Positions 40,881 through 54,800 of a DNA stretch of 64,000 bases are shown piece after piece. Made by a program: the position numbers and the translations under genes. Within the stretch, counting starts at the first letter, position 1; every line of letters begins with the position of its first letter. The notes beneath the pieces were generated by a model. The model searched no databases, was not told the DNA's origin, and saw only the letters and a list, made by a program, of their open reading frames with translations. This DNA comes from Liolophura sinensis. Its lineage: Eukaryota; Mollusca; Polyplacophora; Chitonida; Chitonidae. The stretch spans positions 11,377,191 through 11,441,190 of the forward strand of contig NC_088300.1 of the NCBI RefSeq assembly GCF_032854445.1, read 5' to 3'.

Positions 40881-41330
40881 AGCGCGCTCTGGGCTCACAG
40901 CGCTATATAGGACCATATCCCACGCCCCCTTTATAGCATGAGGAGACTTCACGTCTGTCATTCCTGGTGGCTGTCTTATGATCGTGTTTCCAGCTCTTAC
41001 GCCAGTTGCGACTACCGACCTCAACGATTCGTTACGATCTTTTAATCGGGGTGAATCACGGCCAGTTTACCCGAAATATAATTGGTGCACCGAAATTGAC
41101 CGATGCGGCAGGCATGTGACAGAAATGTTAGTGCATACACAAAAACCACCAGCGACCACCCAAACCGCCTTGCGATTGCTAACGCTATCTTCAGATTCAT
41201 CAGGATTCACATAACTTATGTGGCACAAACAGTCTAAAATTTACGGCAACTGGCCGTGGATGGCAGGTTGTCTGAACTCATTGTACGTGTGGGTATGACT
41301 GCGCATTAAGACGCTGACTGACTCAGACAA

Positions 41331-42249
41331 TAGTCTATTTCTTTTAGAGTCGCCTACATTCAGCTGTCTGTAAAATCAGTCATACTCGTTACCAAAATTG
41401 CCTTTAGTCAGAGTCACACAACACCATAAGCTCTACGCTTTGGTATGCTGAACGTCCATATCACTGCAAGGAAAATGAAGTTAAAACACTTTTTCTAATT
41501 CATAATGTTGAAGTCCATAAGCTCGGGCACGGCGTATAACACCAAACATCAAACAAATAAATCAAATAAGCTCGGTTTCGACGGCAAAAGCCCATTGCCT
41601 CGGGTGACGTCATAATTATTAAAAACCCAGTGGCATGCTTGACAGGGCCCAATGAGCTGGGTTCAACATATTTTGATGGAGATCGACACCAGTTACCGAA
41701 ACTGCAATCGGTTTTACTGTAAACCCTGCTTCTAACACTTCTGTCATGTTTGATATTGTTAACATGCTTAGTATAATATAACCTTATTTAGGTGAATTTT
41801 ATTTTATCTCTTGCAGTATATGAATTCACGGCTGTATGGTTTTAAAGCTGGATGTTAGGACATTTTGTTATAAAACACAATGTAGCCAATTCGCCGAGTG
41901 TAGTGTAGGCTGTTACCGTCTGGAGTTAGTTCTAACCGCACACTGGTGTACCTATTGTAAAACAACTTACTCTCCACGCCCATTCCCCAGCATGTATGTG
42001 TTTCTTTAATATTACGTCCCCCGAAGCAATGCGCTCTTGGCGTTGAAACTGAGCTTATGCAGTTTAACGTTATAAATTATAGTGTGTAAGTGTTGTAATT
42101 TGATCTTCTTTGCAAGAATATGGACTTGCAACAAATCCATGTGTAGAGCTTGTGTTGTTACGTGTCACTGACTAAAGGCAATTTTGGTAGCGAGAATGAC
42201 TGGGTTTACAGAGAACTAAATATAGGCGACTCTCTAAAGAAATAGACTA
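41331..42249. mobile_element. DNA-transposon-like element with about 190-bp terminal inverted repeats, copy 1
   Basis: The left end reads TAGTCTATTTCTTTTAGAGT, then CATACTCGTTACCAAAATTG and AACACTTTTTCTAATTCATA. The right end is the reverse complement of this (GGCAATTTTGGTAGCGAG near 42178, ending AGAAATAGACTA at 42249). No transposase frame lies between, so it is a non-autonomous element or relic. A SINE tail has inserted into its left arm at about 41529-41564. The flanking TA could be a target duplication. Confidence 0.82.
41529..41572 (+). mobile_element. SINE tail fragment inside the inverted-repeat element
   Basis: GGCACGGCGTATAACACCAA and ACAAATAAATCAAATAAG are flanked by ATAAGCTCG on both sides. 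The second copy of the host element (near 50880) reads CATAAGCTTAGTTTCGAC without the insert. This is an occupied versus empty site, with a likely 9-bp target duplication. Only about 35 bp of the SINE 3' end is present. Confidence 0.72.
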
Positions 42250-42559
42250 TAATACATTGGATTTTGTCCACGTGTGAAAATTGTGCCGCTATCAGAGCGT
42301 TACATCTTTTAGGGTCTCTGGCTGAAAATAGCGGGTAGAAATGTGGGTCACAGACACAGATGTGTCACAGATATGGTTACATCTTTATGTAAACCGGCGA
42401 TCGGTAAGAGGCTACCAGAGCGAGTCTACAGCAGAAACAAATCTGAAGAAACAACATTGGTTCCACTCGTGAAACGCCAGAAAACTTTTTAAAGTTAAAT
42501 GATTTTTGGCAACTTGATGCCCTCACGATGCCTCTTCACACTTTCCCATTGTTGAGGAT

Positions 42560-42841
42560 GAACTGTCAGATTGATATCATTCTCCCGCCAAGGTAGACAC
42601 GTGACCAGTAAATGGCAGTCTGTATTGTCTTTGGGCACTCTTATCTCCCGTCAGCCATGTGAAGCGTGTAGTTGTTGTAATCCACACTCTACTGTGCTAG
42701 CGAGATTACTTCCGTCAGACCTGCTCCCTGAACCCCCGTTTCTAGAAATCGGTTGTACGGACGGACTTGACACCTTTCGTTTGAGCGCACGTTCGTTTCA
42801 TTCGTTTAAATCGAATTCGAAGCAACGTAAGGACGGTCCCT
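42560..42841 (+). promoter_or_regulatory. candidate SLCO promoter and 5' UTR
   Basis: CpG dinucleotides are far denser here than in the surrounding DNA (for example GGACGGACTTG, TTCGTTTGAGCGCACG and AATCGAATTCGAAGC), and a CACGTG lies near 42599. It sits immediately before the SLCO start codon and there is no upstream acceptor for the first exon. Transcription start not determinable. Confidence 0.35.
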
Positions 42842-42865
42842 ATGATGGGTGCTGAGGCGGAGCAG
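42842..42865 (+). CDS. SLCO first coding exon
   Basis: Two consecutive ATGs (42842 and 42845), then GAEAEQ and donor GTGAGT. Phase 0 and joins the 43097 exon. No upstream in-frame coding extension is supported. The context CCCTATGATGG is moderate; either Met could be used. The assignment rests on phase and position before a clear SLCO coding chain. Confidence 0.6.
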
Positions 42866-45800
42866 GTGAGTTCAGGTGTACATACCTGAAGATGATTTAT
42901 CTCATCGAAGCTCATTCTCTAATAGTAGAAACCAACTAAAGGTTTAGGCCTACACATGATACGGTAATGAAGATCAATGAACACATCCAAGTATCTGGAG
43001 AGCTATGGTATAGATTATGGCACGTGAGCTTTTGGTATGCCAAACTATCCACTTCTATATTCACTTCTGGTCGATTTAACCTGGTTTTTTTTTCAGACCG
43101 AAACTCCCAGTACCGTGGCTGTCAGTGAGGGCCGCGATCCGGTCCGAGTGCAGCCAGCCACGTATGTTGGTCTATTCTAGATATTCTTATTGGTCTTAAT
43201 GTTATATAGTGTTGTGCGATCCTGCCACTGGCGCTGTCGCGATCAGTAAAGTCATGTCTGATGTCACAGAATGAGTTAGGTCATGTCTGATATTACAGGT
43301 GGCGCAGTTAATGAGGTCATGTCTGATAACACAGAAGTCACACAATGAGTTAGGCCATGTCTGATATTACAGGTGGCGCAGTTAATGAGGTCATGTCTGA
43401 TAACACAGAAGTCACACAATGAGTTAGGCCATGTCTGATATTACAGGTGGCGCAGTTAATGAGGTCATGTCTGATAACACAGAAGTCACACAATGAGTTA
43501 GGCCATGTCTGATATTACAGGTGGCGCAGTTAATGAGGTCATGTCTGATGTCACAGAAGTCACACAATGAGTTAGGCCATGACTGATATTACAGATGGCG
43601 CAGTTAATGAGGTCATGTCTGATGTCACAGAAGTCACACAATGAGTTAGGCCATGTCTGATATTATAGATGGCGCAGTTAATGAGGTCATGTCTGATGTC
43701 ACAGAAGTCACACAATGAGTTAGACCATGTCTGATATTACAGATGGCGCAGTTAATGAGGTCATGTCTGATGTCACAGAGGTCACACAATGAGTCAGGCC
43801 ATGTCTGATATTACAGATGGCGCAGTTAATGAGGTCATGTCTGATAACACAGAAGTCACACAATGAGTTAGGCCATGTCTGATATTACAGGTGGCGCAGT
43901 TAATGAGGTCATGTCTGATGTCACAGAAGTCACACAATAAGTTAGGCCATGATTGATATTACAGATGGCGCAGTTAATGAGGTCATGTCTGATGTCACAG
44001 AAGTCACACAATGAGTTAGGCCATGTCTGATATTACAGATGGCGCAGTTAATGAGGTCATGTCTGATGTCACAGAAGTCACACAATGAGTTAGGCCATGT
44101 CTGATATTACAGATGGCGCAGTTAATGAGGTCATGTCTGATGTCACAGAGGTCACACAATGAGTCAGGCCATGTCTGATATTACAGATGGCGCAGTTAAT
44201 GAGGTCATGTCTGATAACACAGAAATCACACAATGAGTTAGGCCATGACTGATATTACAGGTGGCGCAGTTAATGAGGTGATGTCTGATAACACAGAAGT
44301 CACACAATGTGTTAGGCCATGTCTGATATTACAAGTCGCGCTGTTAATGAAATCATGTCTGATGTCACAGAAGTCACACAATGAGTTAGGCCATGACTGA
44401 TATTACAGATGGCGCAGTTAATGAGGTCATGTCTGATAACACAGAAATCACACAATGAGTTAGGCCATGACTGATATTACAGGTGGCGCAGTTAATGAGG
44501 TGATGTCTGATAACACAGAAGTCACACAATGTGTTAGGCCATGTCTGATATTACAAGTCGCGCTGTTAATGAAATCATGTCTGATGTCACAGAAGTCACA
44601 CAATGAGTTAGGCCATGACTGATATTACAGATGGCGCAGTTAATGAGGTCATGTCTGATGTCACAGAAGTCACACAATGAGTTAGGCCATGACTGATATT
44701 ACAGATGGCGCAGTTAATGAGGTCATGTCTGATGTCACAGAAGTCACACAATGAGTTAGGCCATGTCTGATATTACAGATGGCGCAGTTAATGAGGTCAT
44801 GTCTGATGTCACAGAAGTCACACAATGAGTTAGGCCATGTCTGATATTACAGATGGCGCAGTTAATGATGCCATGTCTGATAACACAGAAGTGTGTCTGA
44901 TGTCACAGGAGTGCCACAATGATTAACGTGATGTCTGATGTCATAGAGGTGGCGAAGTGACTTATGTCACAGGATTGCGCAACGTGTGAGGTCACTGAAG
45001 TGTCTGCATGAGTCGTTTCGTATATGATGTCACTGAAATCCCGTAATGTGGTGTCATAGAGGGGGTGCACTGACTGAGGTCATGCGTGGTATCATAGAGA
45101 GGTGCACTGACTGAAGTAGTGTGTGGTGTCACAGAGGCGTCTCTATTTTTCGTTTCTTCTGTGATGTCACAGGTGTGCTGGAATGAGTGAGGTCATGTCT
45201 GGTGTCATAGATGGGGTGCACTCACTGAGGTAGTGTGTGGTGTCACAGAGGTGTCTCTATTTGTGGTTTCTTTTGTGATGTCACAATAGTGCTGGAATGA
45301 GTGAGGTCACGTGTGATGTCCCAGGGTTGCTGCGATGTACGAGGTCATGTCTGATGTCACAGGTGGTGCAATAAGTGAGGTCATGTCTTATCCCACAGGT
45401 GTGTGTGAGTGGAGTATCGCCATACTCCAGCATTGACTGAGGTCATGTCTGATGTCACAGGTTGTGCACTAACTGAGGTCATGTCTGATGTCAAAGGTGA
45501 CGCAATAAATGAGGCCATGCCTGATGTCATAGATGTGGAGCAATAAGCGAGATCATGTCTGATGTCACAGATGTGGAGATATAAATGAAGTCATGTCTGA
45601 TGTCATAGGGGTGCCTGAGTGTTTTCATATCTGATGTCAGAAGTGGCACGATAAGAGAAGTCATGTCTGATGTCACAAGTGGCGAAATAAGTGAGGTCAT
45701 GTTTGATGTCATAGAGGTTGCGGAATGAGTGAAGTCAGACCCGAAGTCACACGTTTTGCGCACAGAGTGATGTTATGCCTGATGTCACAGAGGCTGCACA

Positions 45801-48800
45801 ATGAGTGAGGTCATGTGTGATGTCATAGAGGTTGAAGAATGAGTGAGGTCATATCTGATGTCACAGTGGTTGCCCAGTGGGTGAGGTCATTACCATTGTC
45901 ACAGTGGGGCACATATCCAGACAAGGAAAATTTTGCATGTAAATCACCCTGCAATATTCCCCGGTACCTGTACACATGATCAGCCACCCAGTACATCGCC
46001 ACAATCTTTGTGCAGAATTATTTGATTGACTTGAGTGCTTTATTATTTTATATACTTTCTTAGCTCTTTGTGATTTGTGTTGAACGTTGTTTTGGAAATT
46101 TACCTTGCGTTTTATAAAACGGCACGTCTATTTTGGTTGATAGTCGGTGTAGGAATGTATTTCTCGACGCTACATTTGCCAGCATTTTTATCGAATGTGG
46201 TACATATGCTACACTACATATCTTATGGGGTTGTACATATACAATGTGGTACACACAGTACACCGTACATCTCTTATGGTTTTGTACCCAATGCGCGACG
46301 TACAGTACACGTTAAATTTCTCGGGGTTTTGTACCTAGTGTGGCACGTATAGTTCAGGTTACAGTTCTCGTGGTTTTGTACCCATGGCGGCACCTATTGT
46401 ACACGTTAAATTTCTCGTGGTTTTGTACCCTGTGTGGTACATATGCTGCATTTTACATCTCAAATGTATGTATACTAAACCTTACATGTCTTATGGTTTT
46501 GTACTCAATGTGGCACGTATAATAACCTTACCTCTCTCGTGGTTGTGTACCCAATGTGGCACGTGTAATATGCTGCACGTTACATCTCACGTGGTTTTAC
46601 GCCGAATGTGGTACATATGCTACACATTACATTTCATATGGTTTTGTATATCATTTGGTACATATAATAGAATTACATGTACTTGGTTTTTATGATCACT
46701 GCTGCATGCTTGTTCTTGAACCCACACGTAGTGTGTGTTATATATATGGCATCTCTTAATTCAGTATGCGACGTTTATAGGCCTCTTCTTTCGAACCAAT
46801 TTAATATCGGAGATATTTAAGGCTGAGTGACAGTAATACACAGGCTGAATGACAGTACAACACAGGCTGATTGACAGTGCAACACAGACTGAGTAACAAT
46901 GCAACACCGGCTGAATAACAGTACAACATAGGCTGAGTGACAGTGCAACAGGGGCTGAGTGACAGTGCAACAGAGGCTGAGTGACAGTACAACACAGGCT
47001 GAGTGACAGTACAACACAGGCTGAATGACAGTACAACACAGGCTGAGTGACAGTACAACACAGGCTGAATGACAGTACAACACAGACTGAGTGACAGTAC
47101 AACACAGACTAGTAACAATACAACACAGGCTGAGTGACGGTAAGACAGACGCTGAGTAACAGTACAACACAGACTAAGTAATAGTACAACACAGGCTGAG
47201 TGACAGTACAACACAGGCTGAGTGACAGCACAACACAGGCTGAGTAACAGTACAACACAGGCTGAGTGACAGTACAACACAGGCTGAGTGACAGTACAAC
47301 ACAGGCTGAGTGACAGTGCAACACAGGCTGAATGACAGTACAACACAGGCTGAGTGACCGTACAACACAGACTGAGTAACAGTACAACACAGGCTGAATA
47401 ACAGTTCAAACCAAGCTGAGTGACAGCAAAACCCAAGCTGAGTGACAGCACAACCCAAGCTGAGTGACAGTACAACCCAAGCTGAGTGACAGTACAACAC
47501 AGGCTGAGTGACTATATTACACAATCTGAGTGACAGTACAACACAGGCTGAGTGACAGCACAACACAGGCTGAGTAACAGTATAACACACTCTGAGTGAC
47601 AGCACAACACAGGCTGAGTGACGGTAAGACACATGCTGAGTAACAGTATAAAACAGGCTGTGTAACAGTACAACACAGGCTGAGTGACAGTACAACACAG
47701 ACTGAGTAACAGTTCAACCCAAGCTGAGTTACAGCACAACCCAAGCTGAGTGACAGTACAAGACAGGCTGAATAACAGTTCAAACCAAGCTGAGTGACAG
47801 CAAAAACCCAAGCTGAGTGACAGCACAACCTAAGCTGAGTGACAGTACAACCCAAGCTGAGTGACAGGACAACCCAAGCTGAGTGACAGTACAACCCAAC
47901 CTGAGTGATCGTACAACACAAACTGAGTGACCGTACAACACAGGCTGAGTGATCGTACAACACAGGCTAAGTGACAGTACAACACAAGCTGAATGACAGT
48001 ACAACACAAGCTGAGTGACAGTACGTCACAAGATGGGTGATCGTACAACCCAAGCTGAATGACAGTACAACCCAAGTTGAGTGACAGTACAAAAACAAGC
48101 TCAGTGGCGGTAAAAAATAACAAGCTGATTGACAGTGCAACCTAAACTGAGCGACAGTACAACACGAGCTGAGTGACAGTACAACACGAGCTGAGTGACA
48201 GTACAACATCAGCTGAGTGACAGCACAACACGCTAAGATTGGTATTTCCATCCACCAGGAGGTGTGGCAGTTATGGTGGACAGAACCATTATTAATGGCT
48301 AATTTATTACGTTGCATATGCTCTTAACCTACTTACCTAGCAGATTTCATTGTATACCTGTGTGGTACAGTTCTCTAAGACACCCTTTCACTGACACCAA
48401 CCGGATGCTACAGATGGTTGTTATTAAGCTCTATCAGCATTGCTCCTTTGTACTTGTTGAACTCTGAAGATATGTCACACGCCTCATCCGCATCGCGGAA
48501 CTGGGAGCACAGATTATTACCCCCCGTTAGCATGGACGAAAGACGCATGTATCATAGGTAAGTGGTGTGCAAGAACCAGAAGGACGATGTCATGTACAAA
48601 TGGACACGGCATAATCGAGGGGCACTTTTCAAACTTTTTTGTTAATATTAGGGGCAATCCTTTATTTTATTAACTATTTGTCCTTATCTGCTAAGAGTAG
48701 AAATGGCAACCTGGAACTGGTGTGAAGACAGCTAGTGTGTGTCTTTGGAACTGGTATGGAGGTAGTATGTGTTGGAATGACAAGCTTAGGAACTTTCATG

Positions 48801-51800
48801 GAGGTAGTATGTGTTGGCATGACAAGCTTTGGAACTGGTATGGAGGTAGTATGTGCTGGAATGACAAGCTTTGGAACTGGCATGGAGGTAGTATGTGTTG
48901 GCATGACAAGCCTTGGAACTGGCATGGCGGTAGTATGTGTTGGCATGACAAGCTTTGGAATTGGCATGGAGGTAGTATGTGTTGACATGACAAGCTTTGG
49001 AACTGGCATGGAGGTAGTATGTGTTGGCATGACAAGCTTTGGAACTGGTATGGAGGTAGTATGTGTTGGCATGACAAGCTTTGGAACCGGCATGGAGATA
49101 GCATGTGTTTGCAAGACAAGCTTTGGAACTGGTATAGTGATAGCACGTACTGGCATGGCAACATTTGTAACTGGTATGGAATTAGCAACTCTAACATTCC
49201 AACCATTGAAACAGGTAAGGATATAGCATACGCTGACATTTCAACCATTGAAACTGGTATGGAACTTAGCACGCGCTGACATTGCAACTTTTGAAACTGG
49301 TATGGACTAATGCACGGGCAGACAATGCAACCATTGAAATTGGTATGGATATAGCACGCGCTGACATTTCGACCATTGAAACTGCTTTGGAACATAGCAC
49401 GAGCTGACATTGCAACCACTGAAACTGGTATGGAACATCGCACACGCTGACATTTCAACCATTGAAACTGCTTTGGAACATAGCACGTGCTGACATTGCA
49501 ACTATTGAAGCTGGTATGGAACATAGCACACGCTGGTATTTCAACCATTGAAAGTGGTATGGAGATAGCACACGCTGACATTTCAACCATTGAAACTGGT
49601 ATGGAACATAGCACGGGCTGACATTGCAACCTTTGAAACTGGTATGGAACATCGCACACGCTGACATTTCGACCATTGAAACTGCTTTGGAACATAGTAC
49701 GCGCTGACATTGCATCCATTGAAGTTGGTATGAAACATAGCACACTCTGACATTTAAACCATTGAAACTGGTATGAAACATAGCACACGCTGACATTTCA
49801 ACCATTGAAACTGGTATGGAGATAGTACATGCTCACATTTCAACCATTGAAACTGGTATGGAACATAGCACACGCTGGTATTTCAACCATTGAAAATGGC
49901 ATGGAACATAGCACACGCTGACATTTCAACCATTGAGACTGCTTTGGAACACAGCACGCGCTGACATTTCAACCAATGAAATTGGTATGGACATAGCACG
50001 CGCTGACATTTCAACCATTGAAACTGGTATGGAACATAGCACGGGCTGACATTTCAACTATTGAAACTGATATTAGAGATTGCAATGGAGGCAATTGCAG
50101 CCTTTGAAACTGTTTATCTATCCCTCTCGGACACCCTAATCCAGCTCTTATATACTGTTGGTGTGGAACCATTGGTTTATCTATCCCTCCCGGACAGATT
50201 GTTAGTGTAGAATCAAGTGTTTATCTATCCCTCTCGGACATAGCGGTAGTGTGAAACCATGTGTCTATGTACCCATCTCAGACATGTTGTTGGTGTGGAG
50301 CCATGTGTTTACGTATCCATCTTGGACATATTGTTGGTGTGGAGCCATGTGTTTATGTATCCATCTTGGATATGTTGTTGGTGTGGAGCCATGTGTTTAT
50401 GTATCCATCTTGGATATATTGTTGGTGTGGAGCCATGTGTTTATGTATCCATCTTGGACATATTGTTGATATGGAGCCATGTGTTTAAGTATCCATCTTG
50501 GATATATTGTTGGTGTGGAGCCATGTGTTTATGTATCCATCTTGGACACATTGTTGGTGTGGAGCCATGTGTTTATGTATCCATCTTGGACATATTGTTG
50601 GTGTGGAGCCATGTGTTTATGTATCCATCTTGGACATATTGTTGGTGTAGTACCATGTGTTTATGTATCACTCTCTGATATATCGTTATACTTTGCTTCT
50701 TCTAGAGGGCCGCCTATATTCAGCTCTCTGTAAAATCAGTCATACTCGTTACCAAAATTGCCTTTATTTTGTGTCACGCAACAACCCGAGCTCTACACAA
50801 TGATACGTTGGACGTCCATATTATTACAGTGAAATTGCAGTTAGAATACTTTTTCTAATTCGTGATGTTAAACTCCATAAGCTTAGTTTCGACTTTAAGA
50901 ATTATTCAATTATACTAGGCAATGGGTGTCGGGAGTGATTTGTTTTACTATGGCTGCACCAACAAGCGGGTAGAAGAAACTCCATGCGATAACAAAGCCA
51001 ACAATACGGTCTTCGCTAATAGCTAGATCGCTTTAATTTCCTAATATCCATCTCAAAAAACATTCAGCTGTGAGATAATATACTACAAGAGATAAAATAA
51101 AATTCACTTATTAACGTTATATTATACTGAAACGTGTAAACAATTTCAAGTATGGCAATGTCAGAAACAGGATTTACAATAAGGTCAACAGCAGTTCGGG
51201 TAACTGGTACCCTCCTTCAAGACATATTGAAGTCCGCTCAATATCCAGCATGACACTAGTTTTTTTAATTATGGCGTCACCAGAGGCAGTTGGTTCTTGT
51301 CATCAGTATTCTTGGAGAATATGGACTTAAACATTATGAATTAGAAAAAAGTTTTCTAACTGCGATTTCTTTGTAGTAATATGGGCGCCCAAGATATCAA
51401 TGTCTAGAGCTTGGGTTGTTACGTGACACTGAGTGAAGGCAATTTTGGTAGCGAGTATGACCGATTTTACTGAGAGGCGACTCTCTAACAGAAATAGACT
51501 TTTAGTATCTCTTACATATTTTTGGTATGGAACCATTGTTGTTCAGCGATATGTTCAAACTTTCTATATTGTTGCCAGCCGAATACAGTTCATAGATGTG
51601 TTCACGCTCTTATACACTATATATCCATATTGTTGGTATGCAACCATATGCCTCTTGAACCATCTCTGTCATATTGTTAGCATGGAACTGTGTATTTATT
51701 TGATCTTCGCGGACGTAAGCCTGTTGTTAGTGTGTTTATCAAACTATCTGATGAATTTTTGTTAAATTAAAGGAAATTGGAGTTTTACCTATTTCTCTTT

Positions 51801-54800
51801 GTGAGTTTGTACTTTGCTTACCATAGTAACTGTGTTTACAAGAGTACTGTGGAAAATACGGTCATCCTTGTCCGCCTAACACTAAATTGTTCAGCGATAT
51901 ATCCAAACTTTCTTTATTATTGCCAACCTAATACTAAACATTTTGTGTTCACGCTCTCTTATACACTATATATCCGTAGTTACCAGTCTAACAATAAATA
52001 GTTCGGCGATATATCCACGTCCTGCTAGTTTACTTGTAGCACTAAATTATTCAGCGCTATATCCACACATCGCTAATCTAAAACTAAGCTGTTCAGCGAA
52101 GTATCCACACCTTGATAGTCGAGTACAAAATTGTTCAGCAATATATCCACACCAGGTCAGTCTACATAAAGTACTAAATTGTTCAGCGCAATATCCACAC
52201 CTCGCTAATCTAGCACTAAACTGTTCAGCGATGTATACACTCATTCTTTTTATCCTTGTCAGCCTTCAATCCATTTATAATCTCATACATTAGGTTGATC
52301 AGGATTTACTTGGTTAGACTTATCTCACTCCAGACTATTTGATTTGTATACACAAGATACGTACTTTTTGTCTAGGTGTTGCAACCGCATCAACTCCATC
52401 CCTTGGTTTGTCTTCTTCTGTTGTGTGCTCAACTTCTTGGAAGGCTATGCGGTGAACGGGATCACGAGCATCAACCTAACGGCGCTGGAGGTTCAGTTCC
52501 AGCTGACGAGCACGCGGTCAGGTCTGATTGCCAGCGCCACCAACATCGGAGCCCTCACCTGTGTCCTGGCTGTCAGTTTCCTTGGGACAAGTAGACATAA
52601 GCCCATATGGACGGGGGCAGGCGCCATGGTCATGGCTATTGGATCATTGCTCTTCATCGTACCTCACTGGGCAGGAGGCAACTACCAGTTCTCAGGTATG
52701 ATTTAGTGGACATAAGTTAGCACCAGATTTTGTTTTTATTCGAATATCGAATATTGTACTAGCACTACATTAGTTATTCGAATCTCGAATAACACGATGG
52801 CAATATAGATGTTAAGAAGACAGTCGGTTGTCGTTATTCAATTTTTTAAATTTATTTGATTGGTGTTTTACGCCGTACTCAAAAACATTTCACTTATACG
52901 ATTATGTTGGGAGGAAACCTGATGGTGCCGGAAAAAACCTAAGACCATCTGCAGGATGCTGGAAGCCCTTTCGTTATTTGAATAACATTCATTATCCAGA
53001 TATTGAATAATGTGCTAGTAGTACAGAATTTTGCACCAAACTTGTTTTTTGTGATGGAATAATGAATATCGTCCAAGCACGATATTGAATACTTAGATCT
53101 TAAATGACGTGCTGATCGTACAGAATTTAGCATCGGGTTCGCCTTCACTGGCATCTTGTATTCATACATCCAGCAGCGTGCTGACTACGGTATGGTGCTA
53201 TCACATTATGTACCTCCAGCAGCGTGCTGACTACGGTATGGTGCTATCACGTTATGTACCTCCAGCGGCATGCTGACTACGGTATGGTGCTAACACGTTA
53301 TGTACCTCCAGCGGCATGCTGACTACGGTATGGTGCTATCACATTATGTACCTCCAGCAGCGTGCTGACTACGGTATGGTGCTATCACGTTATGTACCTC
53401 CAGCAGCGTGCTGACTACGGTATGGTGCTAACACGTTATGTACCTCCAGCGGCATGCTGACTACGGTTTGGTGCTATCACATTATGTACCTCCAGCAGCG
53501 TGCTGACTACGGTATGGTGCTATCACATTATGTACCTCCAGCAGCATGCTGACTACGGTATGGTGCTATCACGTTATGTACCTCCAGCAGCGTGCTGACT
53601 ACGGTATGGTGCTAACACGCTATATACCTCCAGCAGCGTGCTGACTACGGTTTGGTGCTATCACATTATGTACCTCCAGCGGCATGCTGACTACGGTATG
53701 GTGCTATCACGTTATATACCTCCAGCAGCGTGCTGACTACGGTATGGTGCTATCACGTTATATACCTCCAGCAGCGTGCTGACTACGGTTTGGTGCTATC
53801 ACATTATGTACCTCCAGCGGCATGCTGACTACGGTATGGTGCTAACACGTTATATACTTCCAGCAGCGTGCTGACTACGGTATGGTGCTATCACGTTATA
53901 TACCGCCAGCAGCGTGCTGACTACGGTATGGTGCTAACACGTTATATACTTCCAGCAGCTTGCTGACTACGGTTTGGTGCTATCACGTTATGTACCTCCA
54001 GCAGCGTGCTGACTACGGTATGGTGCTAACACGTTATATACCTCCAGCAGCGTGCTGACTACGGTATGGCGCTAACACGATATACATAGGTGAAGCAAGA
54101 AACTTACTTGAAGTTTGTGCCTCGACGCTTGTCAGTTTTCGAAAGTAGGAAGTTTAAACAAATATGGTGTTCGCGAGTTTTTCGTTGGTCAACTGTACAG
54201 TAACACGTTGGCTCGAATATGGTGCCTGTGGTACGATTTTCGTTATTCGCATCTCAAATAAAATCTTTGCGCGCATATGGTGCAAGCATATGTTTCGTTA
54301 ATGGGATCTAAAATAGGAAGTTTTCCCGAATGTGGTGTTAGCGGCTTTTTCAGCGCCTTAGTAACATATTGGTTCGAATATGGTGCTAACACCTTTTTCA
54401 TTATTCAGATTTTCAGTAACGTGCAGGCTGAAATATGGTGTCAGCACGATTTGCGTTATTTGGGTCTTCAATTAATAACGTGCCAGCTCGAAAATAGTGC
54501 CAGCGCGATATTCGTTATTCGAAAAACCAAAAAACAATATGGTGCTAACTTCCATCTTGCCAGCATATTAAAATTGAGATTCGAATAACTTACTAGCACC
54601 ATATTCGAGCTAGCATTTTACTGAAGAAGCGAATAACGAGAAACGTCGTGGCAAAAATTCGAGTAAACTTCTTATTCCACATCTGAATAACGTGCTAGCA
54701 ACATATTCGAGACATCGCCTTATCGGAGATTTGACTTCAAATGCTGAACACGGTGCAAAATTCGGTATGTCCAGCAGGTCATTTGAGACTGGAATATCGA

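Noticed and set aside
40634-41214. Arg-rich open frames before SLCO
   Set aside because: Part lies on a CGATCTAGGT repeat; no splice sites or domain, and no Kozak context of note.
42571-42855. 94-codon frame over the SLCO 5' region
   Set aside because: It is in a different frame from the SLCO start exon and overlaps it; likely chance openness of the 5' UTR.
46801-47963. Minus-strand frames of 148-224 codons that look like membrane proteins
   Set aside because: Hydrophobic only because the 22-bp repeat translates to CCTVTQPVLY-like words; no gene signal.
53165-54085. Possible CRISPR array (regular short repeats)
   Set aside because: Units are head-to-tail with no unique spacers, and the DNA is an intron of a spliced animal gene.
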